Source: Parabacteroides sp.
GTDB lineage: Bacteria; Bacteroidota; Bacteroidia; Bacteroidales; Tannerellaceae
DNA: 64,000 nt
NCBI GenBank assembly: GCA_017937385.1
Contig: JAGBDR010000049.1
Location: 61,703-125,702, forward strand
Reading direction: 5' to 3'
Each line of letters opens with the position of its first letter. Position 1 is the stretch's first letter. The notes under the pieces were generated by a model that was not told where the DNA came from, made no database searches, and worked only from the letters and a program-made list of their open reading frames with translations. Positions 34,321-43,200 of this stretch are shown piece after piece. A program made the translations under genes and the position numbers.

Positions 34321-35961
34321 TTATTTTACCTTCAATCTTTCACCGGCACTCTTCACGATGCTACGATAATACTCTTCGTCGTAGCCTGGGAAGTCCGGAT
34401 ATTCAGACAATCCGTATCCATTCTGCTTGAACTGTCCGTTCTCCTCTTTCTTCACATTGCCGTCCATGTATTTGACCAACAGGTATTCACCAAGTTTCTT
34501 CCAGCGTTCCGTCGCCTGATCGGCAGTTGTCGTGCTGAACCAGGTCAAAAACTTGACCGCTTCCGCCGGATTCTTGTCATACAGCTCCTTTGCCGCCTTG
34601 TCGATGGCAGGAATCGTCTGTTGGAAACCGTTCTCCAACTCCTGCTGGACGGGCCGGATATCCTGAATCATATAGCTGTACTTGTGATACGCCATATTCG
34701 CCACCCAGTTATGAATCCAGAAAGCGGAAGTCCAAGAAAAATTCATCATATCGCCATTACCGACGCGATAACATTCGGGCGAAGCCGTCGTCGAGCAATA
34801 GATCGGCGTAAAGACCGCCATATCGGCATCGTCCACACCAAACCAAAGAATACCGCCGATCGCATCCGGCAACCAGTCACGCATCTGCGGAACAATCACG
34901 AAACCGGTCTGCTGCGTAGCAATCGCACGTTCGTTCGTGTACACCTGGCCGTCCACCTTGAAGGTCATCGGGCGCCAACGATACGGAACCTTGTAGGAAC
35001 CGGCACCGGCATCCTGCGTCATATCCAGATCCGTTCCTTCAAAATGGTCGCGCATACCGTTCTGTACATCCTGGACCGACAGCAAACGGTCAGGCTTGAT
35101 ATACAGAGGCATCGGTTTCTTCGTCACGTCGCCCTTGATCAGGTCCGCATACTGGTCCATCGACTTGTCATATTTGCGGAAGAACGACCAGACACGCGCC
35201 TCACAGCCCCGCAGCGCACCGAAATCATACGGGCAATAGGCTTTCTGGAAGCTGAAGTCCTTATCCTTGCCGCTGAAATACCCTTTCTCGCGGGCAAAAG
35301 AGACAACATCCGGCGAATAGAGGCAGTTCTCCTTGTCGTCAAACGGGATTTGCTGAATACGGGACTGGTTGGCATGAGCCGAAATGCAATCGTCCGGAAT
35401 GCGGATCGCCACCCAGACAGCCCCTTTGTTACCCGGACCTTTACCGACCATTTCCATCACCCAGGCCTCGTTCTTGTCGGCAATGGAGAAAGTCTCCCCA
35501 CCGCTATAATAGCCATACTCCTTTACCAGGCCAGTCATCACCTGAATCGCCTCGCGTGCCGTCTTGGAGCGTTGCAAGGCAACATAAATCAAACTGCCGT
35601 AATCCATAATGCCTGCCGGATTGACCAACTCGGGACGCCCCCCGAACGTACTCTCCGTAATCGCCACCTGATGCTCGTTCATGTTGCCGACCACGGAATA
35701 GGTCTGTTCCACCTGCGGGATCTGTCCCAACGGCTTATGCGTATCCCACTCGATGATATCCAGCATCGCCCCCTTCGGCCAGGTCGCAGCCGGCCAACGG
35801 TACAGCTCGCCGTACAACGTATGCGAGTCCGCCGCATAACTGATCATAACCGAGCCATCGACCGAGGCTTTCTTTCCCACCAACAGTCCTGTACAGGCAA
35901 ACGCTTCCACCCCGGAAAGCATAACGGCACAGGCTGCCATCAAAATCCATTTCTTTCTCAT
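34321..35961 (-). CDS. C69-family dipeptidase (secreted)
   Basis: 546 residues. The signal peptide is followed immediately by Cys23 (AFACTGLLVGKKASVDGSVM), which becomes the N-terminal nucleophile after cleavage, as in the Ntn-hydrolase C69/U34 family. Conserved NMNEHQVAITESTFGG and GETFSIADKNEAWVMEMVG are present. Cleaves dipeptides in the periplasm. 45 bases after the nfo stop, same direction, so probably co-transcribed with nfo. Confidence 0.93.
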   Translation of the reverse strand: MRKKWILMAACAVMLSGVEAFACTGLLVGKKASVDGSVMISYAADSHTLYGELYRWPAATWPKGAMLDIIEWDTHKPLGQIPQVEQTYSVVGNMNEHQVAITESTFGGRPELVNPAGIMDYGSLIYVALQRSKTAREAIQVMTGLVKEYGYYSGGETFSIADKNEAWVMEMVGKGPGNKGAVWVAIRIPDDCISAHANQSRIQQIPFDDKENCLYSPDVVSFAREKGYFSGKDKDFSFQKAYCPYDFGALRGCEARVWSFFRKYDKSMDQYADLIKGDVTKKPMPLYIKPDRLLSVQDVQNGMRDHFEGTDLDMTQDAGAGSYKVPYRWRPMTFKVDGQVYTNERAIATQQTGFVIVPQMRDWLPDAIGGILWFGVDDADMAVFTPIYCSTTASPECYRVGNGDMMNFSWTSAFWIHNWVANMAYHKYSYMIQDIRPVQQELENGFQQTIPAIDKAAKELYDKNPAEAVKFLTWFSTTTADQATERWKKLGEYLLVKYMDGNVKKEENGQFKQNGYGLSEYPDFPGYDEEYYRSIVKSAGERLKVK

Positions 35962-36006
35962 AGAAAACTATATTTATACTAACAATTACCGTTTATGTGC
36001 CATCCA

Positions 36007-36843
36007 TTATATCGAATACAGATAAGCAATCTCTTCCGCCCAAATAGACTCATCCGGAGTTTCCAGAATCAACGGGATATTGTCGAACCGGGGATCATCC
36101 ATCAGCATCTTGAAGGTCGTCAACCCCATCACCCCTTTCCCGATACTGTCATGGCGGTCCACGCGGGTCGCCAAATCCTTTTTGGAATCATTGATATGCA
36201 TACCGCGCAGATAAGAAAAGCCGATCACTTCGTCAAAATGGCGGAACGTTTCCGTAAAACCCGCCGCCGTCTTGATATCATAACCCGCCGCCAACGTATG
36301 GGCCGTATCAATACAAACCCCGACACGCGATTTGTCTTCCACCCGATCTATGATGTAAGCAAGCTGTTCGAAAGTATATCCTAAATTCGTTCCCTGCCCC
36401 GCCGTGTTTTCCAATACGGCACAGACACCGGACGTCTGGTCCAATGCCCAGTTGACCGATTCGGCGATACGCGCCAGGCAATCCTCCACATCCATTTGTT
36501 TCAGATGGCTGCCGGGATGGAAATTCAAACGGTCCAACCCCAACTGTTCGCAACGTCGCATCTCATCCAAAAAGGCCTCCCGCGACTTCTGCAACCCCTC
36601 GGCTTCCGGATGTCCCAGATTGATCAGGTAACTGTCGTGCGGAAGAATCTGGCTTGCCGCATAACCGAATGCTTCACAACGTTCCTTGAAAAGGGAAATA
36701 CTCTTTTTCGTCAGCGGGGAAGATTTCCACTGCCGCTGGTTGCGGGTAAACAAGGCAAACGCTTTCGCCCCGATCGCCTTCGCGTTCACCGGGGCATTCT
36801 CAACGCCACCCGATGCCGACACATGTGCTCCAATATACTTCAT
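36007..36843 (-). CDS. nfo: Endonuclease IV (apurinic/apyrimidinic)
   Basis: 278 residues, family length. [12 protein letters not shown] at the N-terminus and zinc-ligand segments [56 protein letters not shown] and LILETPD are all present. Cleaves 5' to abasic sites in base-excision repair with a three-zinc centre. First gene of a likely pair with the C69 peptidase. TACCTTTG box 46 bases upstream. Confidence 0.97.
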   Translation of the reverse strand: MKYIGAHVSASGGVENAPVNAKAIGAKAFALFTRNQRQWKSSPLTKKSISLFKERCEAFGYAASQILPHDSYLINLGHPEAEGLQKSREAFLDEMRRCEQLGLDRLNFHPGSHLKQMDVEDCLARIAESVNWALDQTSGVCAVLENTAGQGTNLGYTFEQLAYIIDRVEDKSRVGVCIDTAHTLAAGYDIKTAAGFTETFRHFDEVIGFSYLRGMHINDSKKDLATRVDRHDSIGKGVMGLTTFKMLMDDPRFDNIPLILETPDESIWAEEIAYLYSI

Positions 36844-36889
36844 TTGTCATGTATTTTTTAGGATCCGCCCCTTTCCGGGGATGATGATA

Positions 36890-36897
36890 CAAAGGTA
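36890..36897 (-). promoter_or_regulatory. -7 box TACCTTTG of nfo
   Basis: Exact TAnnTTTG match upstream of the nfo ATG at 36843. Confidence 0.7.
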
Positions 36898-36974
36898 ATG
36901 CTTTTATCCTTTTATCATAGCCTATCCGCCCGAACCATTCAACGGAAACGCAATATGCCCAAACGGCCACCCCG

Positions 36975-38306
36975 TCAGAGCAGATCGGAAGCCAACTCGG
37001 ACAACTGGCTGCGTTCGCCCTTAATCAGATTGATGTGAGCAAACAAATCCTGTCCTTTCATCTTGTCGACCATATAAGCAAGCCCATTGCTCTGCGCATC
37101 CAGATAAGGCGAGTCGATTTGCTGGATATCTCCTGTAAACACCATTTTCGTCCCCTCTCCCGCACGGGTGATGATCGTCTTGATCTCATGCGGCGTCAGG
37201 TTCTGCGCCTCATCGACGATACAGAACGTTTCCGAAAGGCTCCGCCCCCGGATGAAAGCCAGCGCCTCGATCACCAACTGCCCGTTCTTTTGCAAATCAT
37301 CGATCCTGCGGGCATCCGGGCTACCCGGCGCAAACTGCCCCTTGATCACGTTCAGATTGTCAAACAAAGGCTGCATATAAGGAGCCACCTTCTGCTTCTC
37401 GTCGCCGGGCAGGAACCCCAGGTCCTTATTGGCCAAAGCGACGATAGGACGTGCCAGCAGGATTTGCTTATACACGTTCGCCTGTTTCAAAGCCGAAGCC
37501 AAAGCCAGCAAAGTCTTGCCGGTCCCCGCCTTTCCGGTCAGCCCGATCAGCTTTACTTCGGGGTCATTCAGTACCTCAAAGGCAAAACTCTGCTCCGCGT
37601 TGCGGGGCTGGATGCCGTAGTTACTGCCTTTTTCCACCTTCTTGAAAGTGTCGGTAAAGGGATTGTAGCGGACAAGGACGGAATTGCGCACGCTCTTCAA
37701 GATGAAACATTCGTTCGGTTCCAGCTTCGACTTCATATCGAACAAGCCGGCCTCGACCCCGTCAGCCGAAGCATAGATCTTGTCGATCAGCTCCGGATCG
37801 ATATTCTCATACGTCTCCTGCGCACGGTCGAAAATGTCTACATTCATGACCTTATCGGTTATATAATCTTCCACTTCGATCCCCAGCGAACGGGCTTTCA
37901 TGCGCAGGTTCACATCTTTCGTAACCAGAATGGTCTTCACCCTTTTGTCTTTTTCGGCTTCCGCGACCGACAATGTGCAGGACAAAATACGATGGTCCGC
38001 CGTCTTTTCCGGAAACGACTGGTAGATCTTTTCCTGATATTTGTCGCCCGTCACCACATGCAACGTACCTTTGCCCGGCCCTAACGAAGCCCCTTTCAAA
38101 AAGAGGTCGTTGCTGGTCAGCATATCCAACTCGCGTACGAACTCGCGGGCGTTGTAGTTGATCTGGTCGCTCCCCTTCTTAAACTTATCCAACTCTTCCA
38201 ACACAACGATCGGAAGATAAATATCGTTCTCCTCAAAATTCTCGATACACTTGTAATCGTGCAGGATCACATTGGTGTCAAGCACAAAATTCTTTTTCGC
38301 TCCCAT
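36975..38306 (-). CDS. PIN-PhoH fusion ATPase (PhoH2-type)
   Basis: 443 residues from MGAKKNFVLDTNVILHDYK at 38306; the frame extends to 38378 but the extra residues show no homology. The N-terminal PIN RNase domain (about 4-150) has acidic residues LDTNV, VLEELDKFK and TKDVN. The C-terminal PhoH domain carries Walker A GLTGKAGTGKTLLA, ARPIVALANKDLGFLPG, and Walker B FCIVDEAQNLTPHEI with GDIQQID. Thought to be an RNA helicase-nuclease. No partner gene (a small PhoAT-like antitoxin) is seen upstream. Confidence 0.93.
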   Translation of the reverse strand: MGAKKNFVLDTNVILHDYKCIENFEENDIYLPIVVLEELDKFKKGSDQINYNAREFVRELDMLTSNDLFLKGASLGPGKGTLHVVTGDKYQEKIYQSFPEKTADHRILSCTLSVAEAEKDKRVKTILVTKDVNLRMKARSLGIEVEDYITDKVMNVDIFDRAQETYENIDPELIDKIYASADGVEAGLFDMKSKLEPNECFILKSVRNSVLVRYNPFTDTFKKVEKGSNYGIQPRNAEQSFAFEVLNDPEVKLIGLTGKAGTGKTLLALASALKQANVYKQILLARPIVALANKDLGFLPGDEKQKVAPYMQPLFDNLNVIKGQFAPGSPDARRIDDLQKNGQLVIEALAFIRGRSLSETFCIVDEAQNLTPHEIKTIITRAGEGTKMVFTGDIQQIDSPYLDAQSNGLAYMVDKMKGQDLFAHINLIKGERSQLSELASDLL

Positions 38307-38551
38307 GATTTCTCGATTTAATGATTCTATATATCTAACAATCCAAACCTCCAAAACGTTCACCCCCAAACGCTCCAAACCTGCATTTTCAACCCCTACC
38401 GCCCGATATTCCGAAAAACAGGACTAAAAATAGGACCATTCCGCCAATAAAGCCCCCCGCACTTTTGAATACTTAACGAATATTCCCTACTTTTACAACC
38501 GGATTTCAATAACAGACATCAACAAATATATTAAAAACACATAACAAATTT

Positions 38552-39760
38552 ATGAGAAAGATTTTCAGTTTCTTGTTGGCAGCCTCCGCATTCGCATGCA
38601 CACAGGAGGAAACGGTTGAGATAACCATCAGCAACCCGTCTGCCACCGACCGTATGAATGAAATCGCCGAGATCTCCTCGGAAGCAGTTGCCAAATTAGG
38701 CGACAAAACGTTCATCCTCTCCGACAACAGCGGCTCGCAGGTGCCCTACCAGGTCACCTATGACAACCAGATCATTTTCCCGGTTTCCGTCAAGGCCGGC
38801 GAAAACGTGACCTACAAGATCACGCCGGGCACCCCCGAAGCATTTAAAACCATTGCCTGCGGCAAGCAATACCCCGAACGGGTGGACGACGTCGCCTGGG
38901 AAAACGACCGCATCGCCTTCCGCACCTACGGACCGGGCCTGCAGGCTTCCGGCGAAAAGGCATACGGCTGCGACATCTGGGTGAAATGCGTATCCGAACC
39001 GGTGGTCGAACTGCGCTACAACACCGAACTGGCCCCGGAGACGAAAGCCCGAATCGCCGAACTGCGCAAGACCGACCCGAAAGCAGCCCGCCAACTGGCC
39101 GAATCGGTCTCCTACCACATCGACCACGGCAACGGGCTGGACTACTATAAAGTAGGACCCACTTTAGGGGCCGGGACATCCGCTCTGTTGGCAAACGACT
39201 CCATCGTCTACCCCTATTGCTACAAGGACTATCAGATCTTGGACAACGGCCCGTTGCGCTTCACGGTGAAATTAGTCTACCATCCGCTGAGCGTGAAAGG
39301 GAACGACAACGTCATCGAGACCCGCGTGATCTCGCTCGACGCCGGCTCACAGATGAATAAATACACCGTCACCTACGACAACCTGACCGAAGCGACCCCG
39401 GTCGTGACCGGTATCGTCCTGCACGAACCGAGCGAGGACTACCAGGCGGATGCCGCTAAAGGCTACATCGCCTACGCCGATCCGGCCGACCCTGTAAACG
39501 GACAAATCTACATCGCCGCCGTATTCCCGGAAAAGATCGACGACGCAAAAGCCGTCACTTTCTCCGACCCGGAAAAGGCCGAACGCGGTGCCGACGGCCA
39601 TGTCTTAGCATACAGCACCTACCAGCCCGGCAGCAGCTACACCTACTACAGCGGTGCAGGCTGGAGCAAATGGGGCTTCGAAAACTCCGCCCGATGGTTC
39701 GACTATGTACAGCAATTCGCACAGCGCCTGAAAGAGCCGCTGACCATCACAGTACAATAA
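38552..39760 (+). CDS. DUF4861 family lipoprotein
   Basis: 402 residues; short signal with lipobox (LAASAFAC, Cys16). N-terminal beta domain (about 20-90), then the conserved DDVAWENDRIAFRTYGPGLQ and VSYHIDHGNGLDYYKVGPTLGAGTSAL segments, then WSKWGFENSARWFDYVQQF near the end. DUF4861 proteins are found with pectin and other acidic-glycan degradation genes and have a carbohydrate-active beta-sandwich look, but the reaction is not established. Alone here. Confidence 0.88.
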   Translation: MRKIFSFLLAASAFACTQEETVEITISNPSATDRMNEIAEISSEAVAKLGDKTFILSDNSGSQVPYQVTYDNQIIFPVSVKAGENVTYKITPGTPEAFKTIACGKQYPERVDDVAWENDRIAFRTYGPGLQASGEKAYGCDIWVKCVSEPVVELRYNTELAPETKARIAELRKTDPKAARQLAESVSYHIDHGNGLDYYKVGPTLGAGTSALLANDSIVYPYCYKDYQILDNGPLRFTVKLVYHPLSVKGNDNVIETRVISLDAGSQMNKYTVTYDNLTEATPVVTGIVLHEPSEDYQADAAKGYIAYADPADPVNGQIYIAAVFPEKIDDAKAVTFSDPEKAERGADGHVLAYSTYQPGSSYTYYSGAGWSKWGFENSARWFDYVQQFAQRLKEPLTITVQ

Positions 39761-39788
39761 CCCCGGCTCCGCCCCGGCATAAAAAAAC

Positions 39789-39827
39789 GATGAGCCAAAA
39801 GACGCCTACAACGCCTTTTGGCTCATC
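39789..39827. terminator. Hairpin between convergent genes (GCCTACA core variant)
   Basis: GATGAGCCAAAAGACG and its near-complement enclose CCTACAA. It lies between the DUF4861 stop and the M3 peptidase stop and may terminate both. The loop core matches the hairpin family at 6508 and 54333. Confidence 0.75.
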
Positions 39828-39840
39828 GCCTTTTCTATCG

Positions 39841-41961
39841 TTATTTCAACCCCCTGTTTTCCAACAGCGGATCGATACTCGGGTCTTTACCGCGGAAATT
39901 CCGGTACATGACCATGCCCTCGTCGATGCCGCCCGGCGACAGGACGTAGGTGCGGAACTTGGCTGCCACTTCCGGATTGAAGATGTTGCCCGTCTCCTTG
40001 AACGCCTCGAAGGCATCGCAATCCAGTACCTCCGCCCAGATGTAGCTGTAATAGCCGGCCGTGTAGCCGCCCTCCATCGTGTGGCCGAAATAGGTCGAAC
40101 GGTAGCGAGGCGGTATCTGGCGGATCAAGCCGCGGCCCTCCATCGCTTTCGCTTCGAACGACTCGACATCGAAACCGGCCGGGATCTCCTTCAACACATG
40201 ATAGTCCATATCCAATAGCGAAGCGGCGACATACTCGGCCGTCGCAAATCCCTGCCCGTATTTGCCGCTCTTGATTATCTTGTCGACAAGGGGCTGCGGG
40301 ATCACTTCGCCCGTCTCATGATGCTTGGCGTAGACCTTCAGCACCTCCGGCTCGAACACCCAGTGCTCCATCACCTGCGAAGGCAGCTCCACGAAATCGC
40401 GGGGCACACCCGAAACGCCCTGGTAGTGGACATCGGCAAACAAAGCGTTCAGCGCGTGGCCGAACTCATGGAAGACCGTCTCCGCCTCGTCGGCACTCAG
40501 CAAGGCAGGCTGTCCCTCGGCCGGTTTGCTGAAGTTGAACACCGTCGTCACGATCGGGACCACCCGCTTGCCGTCCCGGTAAGCCTGGTCGCGATAGCCG
40601 CCACACCAGGCACCGCCGCCTTTACCCGGCCGGGTGAAGAAGTCCATATAGAGCACACCCAAAGTAGTGCCGTCCTGCTCTTTGCACTCAAAAACCTGCG
40701 CATCCGGATCGGGAAGCGGCATCGACTGCAGGGGCGTGAACGTAATGCCATACAATTTGTTAGCGACAAAGAAAGCCCCTTCCCGAACCTGATTCAGCTC
40801 CAGATAGGGACGGATCTCGTTTTCGTCCAGATCAAACTTCGCTTTCTTGGCTTTCTCGAAATAGTAACGCCAGTCCCAGGCTTCCGCTTCGAAAGCGCCA
40901 CCCTCTTTCTTGATGGCGGCGTTGATATCCGCCAGCTCTTCCTTGGCCTTGGCGAGTGCGGGGGTCCAGATCTTGTCTAACAAGTCGTAGACGTTCTTTT
41001 CGTTCTTGGCCATGTTTTCTTCCAACACGTAGGCGGCATAATCTTCATAGCCCAGCAATTTCGCCTTGGCCAGACGGGCAGCGACCAATTTCGCAATCAC
41101 CTCCTTGTTGTCGTTGGCATTGTTGTTATTGCCGCGACTGATGTAGGCCTTGTAGATCTGTTCGCGCAAGGCGCGGTTGTCGGCATATTGCAGGAAAGGC
41201 ATCACGCTCGGATTGTGCAACGTGAAGACCCACTTCCCCTCCATCCCGGCTTCCCGGGCCGCAGCCGCAGCCGCCGCAACGACTGTTTCGGGCAGGCCCG
41301 ACAGGTCCTCTTTCCGGTCGATCACCAACCGGAAGGCGTTCGTCTCCTTCAGCGAGTTCTGCCCGAAAGTCAGCTCCAGCATGGAGATCTGCTCGTTCAG
41401 CTTGCGCAGTTCGGCTTGCTTGTCCTCATCGAGGTTGGCACCGCCGCGCACGAACCCTTTGTAGGTCTCTTCGAGCAACTTCTTCTGCTCCTTGTCGAGG
41501 TTCAACCGGGACTGGTTCTCATAGACCGATTTCACCCGGGCGAAAAGTTTCGGATTCAGACTGATGTCATCCGAATGGCGGGAAAGCAACGGCGAAAGCT
41601 CCTGTTCGAGCGCCTGGATCTCGTCGTTCGTATTGACGCTTGCCTGGCCGCCGAACGCATAAGAGACCTTCGTCAGCAATTCGCCGCTACGGTCGAGCGC
41701 GGCAATGGTGTTCTCGAAAGTGGCTTCGTCGGGATTGTCCACGATCGCCGCTACCTCGGCCACCTGCTGCTCCATACCTTTCAGGAAGGCAGGCTTGTAG
41801 TGCTCGACCTTGATTTGTTCGAAAGGAGGCACACCAAACGGTGTCGCATACTCCGCAAAGAAAGGATTCGCGGCGGCATCGCCGGCCCCATCGGCCTTCT
41901 TCGACGCATCGCACGCTCCTAAAACGACTGCCAGCCCGGCAGCCATAAGTGTCTTGTTCAT
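39841..41961 (-). CDS. dcp: M3-family peptidyl-dipeptidase (Dcp-like) lipoprotein
   Basis: 706 residues from MNKTLMAAGLAVVLGAC at 41961, lipobox Cys17. The zinc site ETVFHEFGHALNALF (HExxH) with downstream Glu is in the C-terminal third, preceded by LYMDFFTRPGKGGGAWCGG. Length and motifs fit dipeptidyl carboxypeptidase Dcp. Removes C-terminal dipeptides. The frame has no stop upstream for about 1 kb and is continuous with a DUF6266 coding region, but a TATCTTTG promoter box at 41989 and a clear signal peptide support the start given. Confidence 0.93.
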   Translation of the reverse strand: MNKTLMAAGLAVVLGACDASKKADGAGDAAANPFFAEYATPFGVPPFEQIKVEHYKPAFLKGMEQQVAEVAAIVDNPDEATFENTIAALDRSGELLTKVSYAFGGQASVNTNDEIQALEQELSPLLSRHSDDISLNPKLFARVKSVYENQSRLNLDKEQKKLLEETYKGFVRGGANLDEDKQAELRKLNEQISMLELTFGQNSLKETNAFRLVIDRKEDLSGLPETVVAAAAAAAREAGMEGKWVFTLHNPSVMPFLQYADNRALREQIYKAYISRGNNNNANDNKEVIAKLVAARLAKAKLLGYEDYAAYVLEENMAKNEKNVYDLLDKIWTPALAKAKEELADINAAIKKEGGAFEAEAWDWRYYFEKAKKAKFDLDENEIRPYLELNQVREGAFFVANKLYGITFTPLQSMPLPDPDAQVFECKEQDGTTLGVLYMDFFTRPGKGGGAWCGGYRDQAYRDGKRVVPIVTTVFNFSKPAEGQPALLSADEAETVFHEFGHALNALFADVHYQGVSGVPRDFVELPSQVMEHWVFEPEVLKVYAKHHETGEVIPQPLVDKIIKSGKYGQGFATAEYVAASLLDMDYHVLKEIPAGFDVESFEAKAMEGRGLIRQIPPRYRSTYFGHTMEGGYTAGYYSYIWAEVLDCDAFEAFKETGNIFNPEVAAKFRTYVLSPGGIDEGMVMYRNFRGKDPSIDPLLENRGLK

Positions 41962-42933
41962 ATCCTTGTCATTTATAGGTTTAGGAGGCAAAGATACGCA
42001 AAAAACCGCACCGCTGTCCCTTTCTCCCGCACCGGCTTCCGAAAAAGAGGCGGCACGCCCCGCCGCCATGCCCTCTCCGCCGCCCGGCTCTAACGGGACC
42101 GCCTTGCATCCGTAGGAGCCCAAGGCCCGGTTGCGGGCGCGGTTTGAGGTATAGGCCTCCGTCAGCTGCGAACTGACAACTAACCGTTGCGACGACACCA
42201 ACCGCCCTTCCGACCCCTCGCGCATATGCACGTAGGCACACGCGCCCCGGCCTTCCCCGCCGACGCATCCCAACGCGCCTCCCACGGTGCGAAAACCATC
42301 GGCGGACCGCCCCTCCCACAACCGCGAACCGTCGGCAGCGTCGAGCACGACCTCTTCCCGGCTGACGCGGATGCAAGCCGGCGCATCCGCCCCGGCCGGA
42401 AGCTGCAAGACTTTGAAAAACACAATCCGATCGCCATACTCGAACAACGGGTTGCCGGCAACGACCGCCTCCGCAAAACCGCCGACCGTCGTCGCGCCCG
42501 ACAGTTCCAGCCCGCCCAAGGCGACATCCGTGCAGACATTCCCTCCCGACAGCCTCGCGCCAATCGCCGGCAAGCTTCCCTCCGCCACTAAGTAAGGGGC
42601 GACGACGCAACCGCCCGCCTCCGCCTCTTCGCGCGTCAGATAGACCGGGAGGCTCTGCAAGTTGGCACCGATGAAGCGGTTGTAGGCCGGGATCGGCTGG
42701 CGTCTCTCCGCCACGCCCGTCCGCTCGAAACAGTCCTTCATCCCACCGCGGAAAGCCCGATAGGTGGCGACTAAGTTCGGAAACCGGACCCGTTGCAACA
42801 TCTGCGGCAGCGTCCGCGGATTCGTCGTCCGCCTGACGCGGCTGCTCATCACCTGCCTGCCGCCGCACACCCGAAAGGTCACATCGCCCATCGAGCCGCT
42901 CACCATTCCATATACACCACTGCCTACTGCCAT
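41962..42933 (-). CDS. DUF6266 family protein; reading frame lacks a stop before the M3 peptidase
   Basis: Starts at 42933 with MAVGSGVYGMVSGSMGDVTF, then GRQVMSSRVRRTTNPRT and QRVRFPNLVATYRAFRGGMKDCFER, all typical of DUF6266 proteins (about 200-220 residues, unknown function, common in Bacteroidetes). The family part ends near GRLVSSQRLVVSSQ (about 42170). The frame then stays open through 60 residues of low-similarity sequence across the dcp promoter and into dcp, so translation would give a 1030-residue fusion. A single-base shift near 42165 would meet a TGA. Region is visibly more GC-rich than its neighbours. Either a pseudogene with a lost stop, or a frameshift in assembly or genome. 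End coordinate is arbitrary. Confidence 0.7.
41989..41996 (-). promoter_or_regulatory. -7 box TATCTTTG of dcp
   Basis: Exact TAnnTTTG match 27 bases before the dcp ATG, lying inside the DUF6266 open frame. Confidence 0.65.
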
Positions 42934-43043
42934 ACCCTTCTGTTTTCCGGTCCCTGCGGAAGCCCGCAAGTCCTGTTCCTTTTTTATATAGGTAACAAAT
43001 AGCTGCCCCGGAAGGTTGGCAGAAAAAACGCCTTTCCGCCGCT

Positions 43044-43087
43044 GTGGGTCCGTTGTGGGTCCGTTCTGAGTCCGTTGTGGGTCCGTT
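43044..43087. repeat. 11-bp tandem repeat (GTGGGTCCGTT)
   Basis: Four consecutive 11-base units: GTGGGTCCGTT twice, CTGAGTCCGTT, then GTGGGTCCGTT, followed by a partial unit. Located between the DUF6266 gene and the LysM gene promoter. Confidence 0.85.
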
Positions 43088-43168
43088 CTGATGGAGCGGG
43101 GATAATCCGGCGGCAATCAAATGGCCCTGATTTTTATGTGACCCGCATAGAAATCGGAGGTTTTTATG

Positions 43169-43176
43169 TAACTTTG
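43169..43176 (+). promoter_or_regulatory. -7 box TAACTTTG of the LysM gene
   Basis: Exact TAnnTTTG match 24 bases before the ATG at 43201; excludes the upstream ATG at 43075. Confidence 0.7.
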
Positions 43177-43200
43177 CCCGGAAATAATCCAAATCAGCAC

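Noticed and set aside
42934-43116. N-terminal extension of the DUF6266 frame
   Set aside because: The family begins at MAVGSG (42933); the extension covers 11-bp repeats and has no homology.
41981-43192. 403-codon minus-strand frame
   Set aside because: Shifted frame over the GC-rich DUF6266 gene; Arg/Gly-rich composition and no family features.
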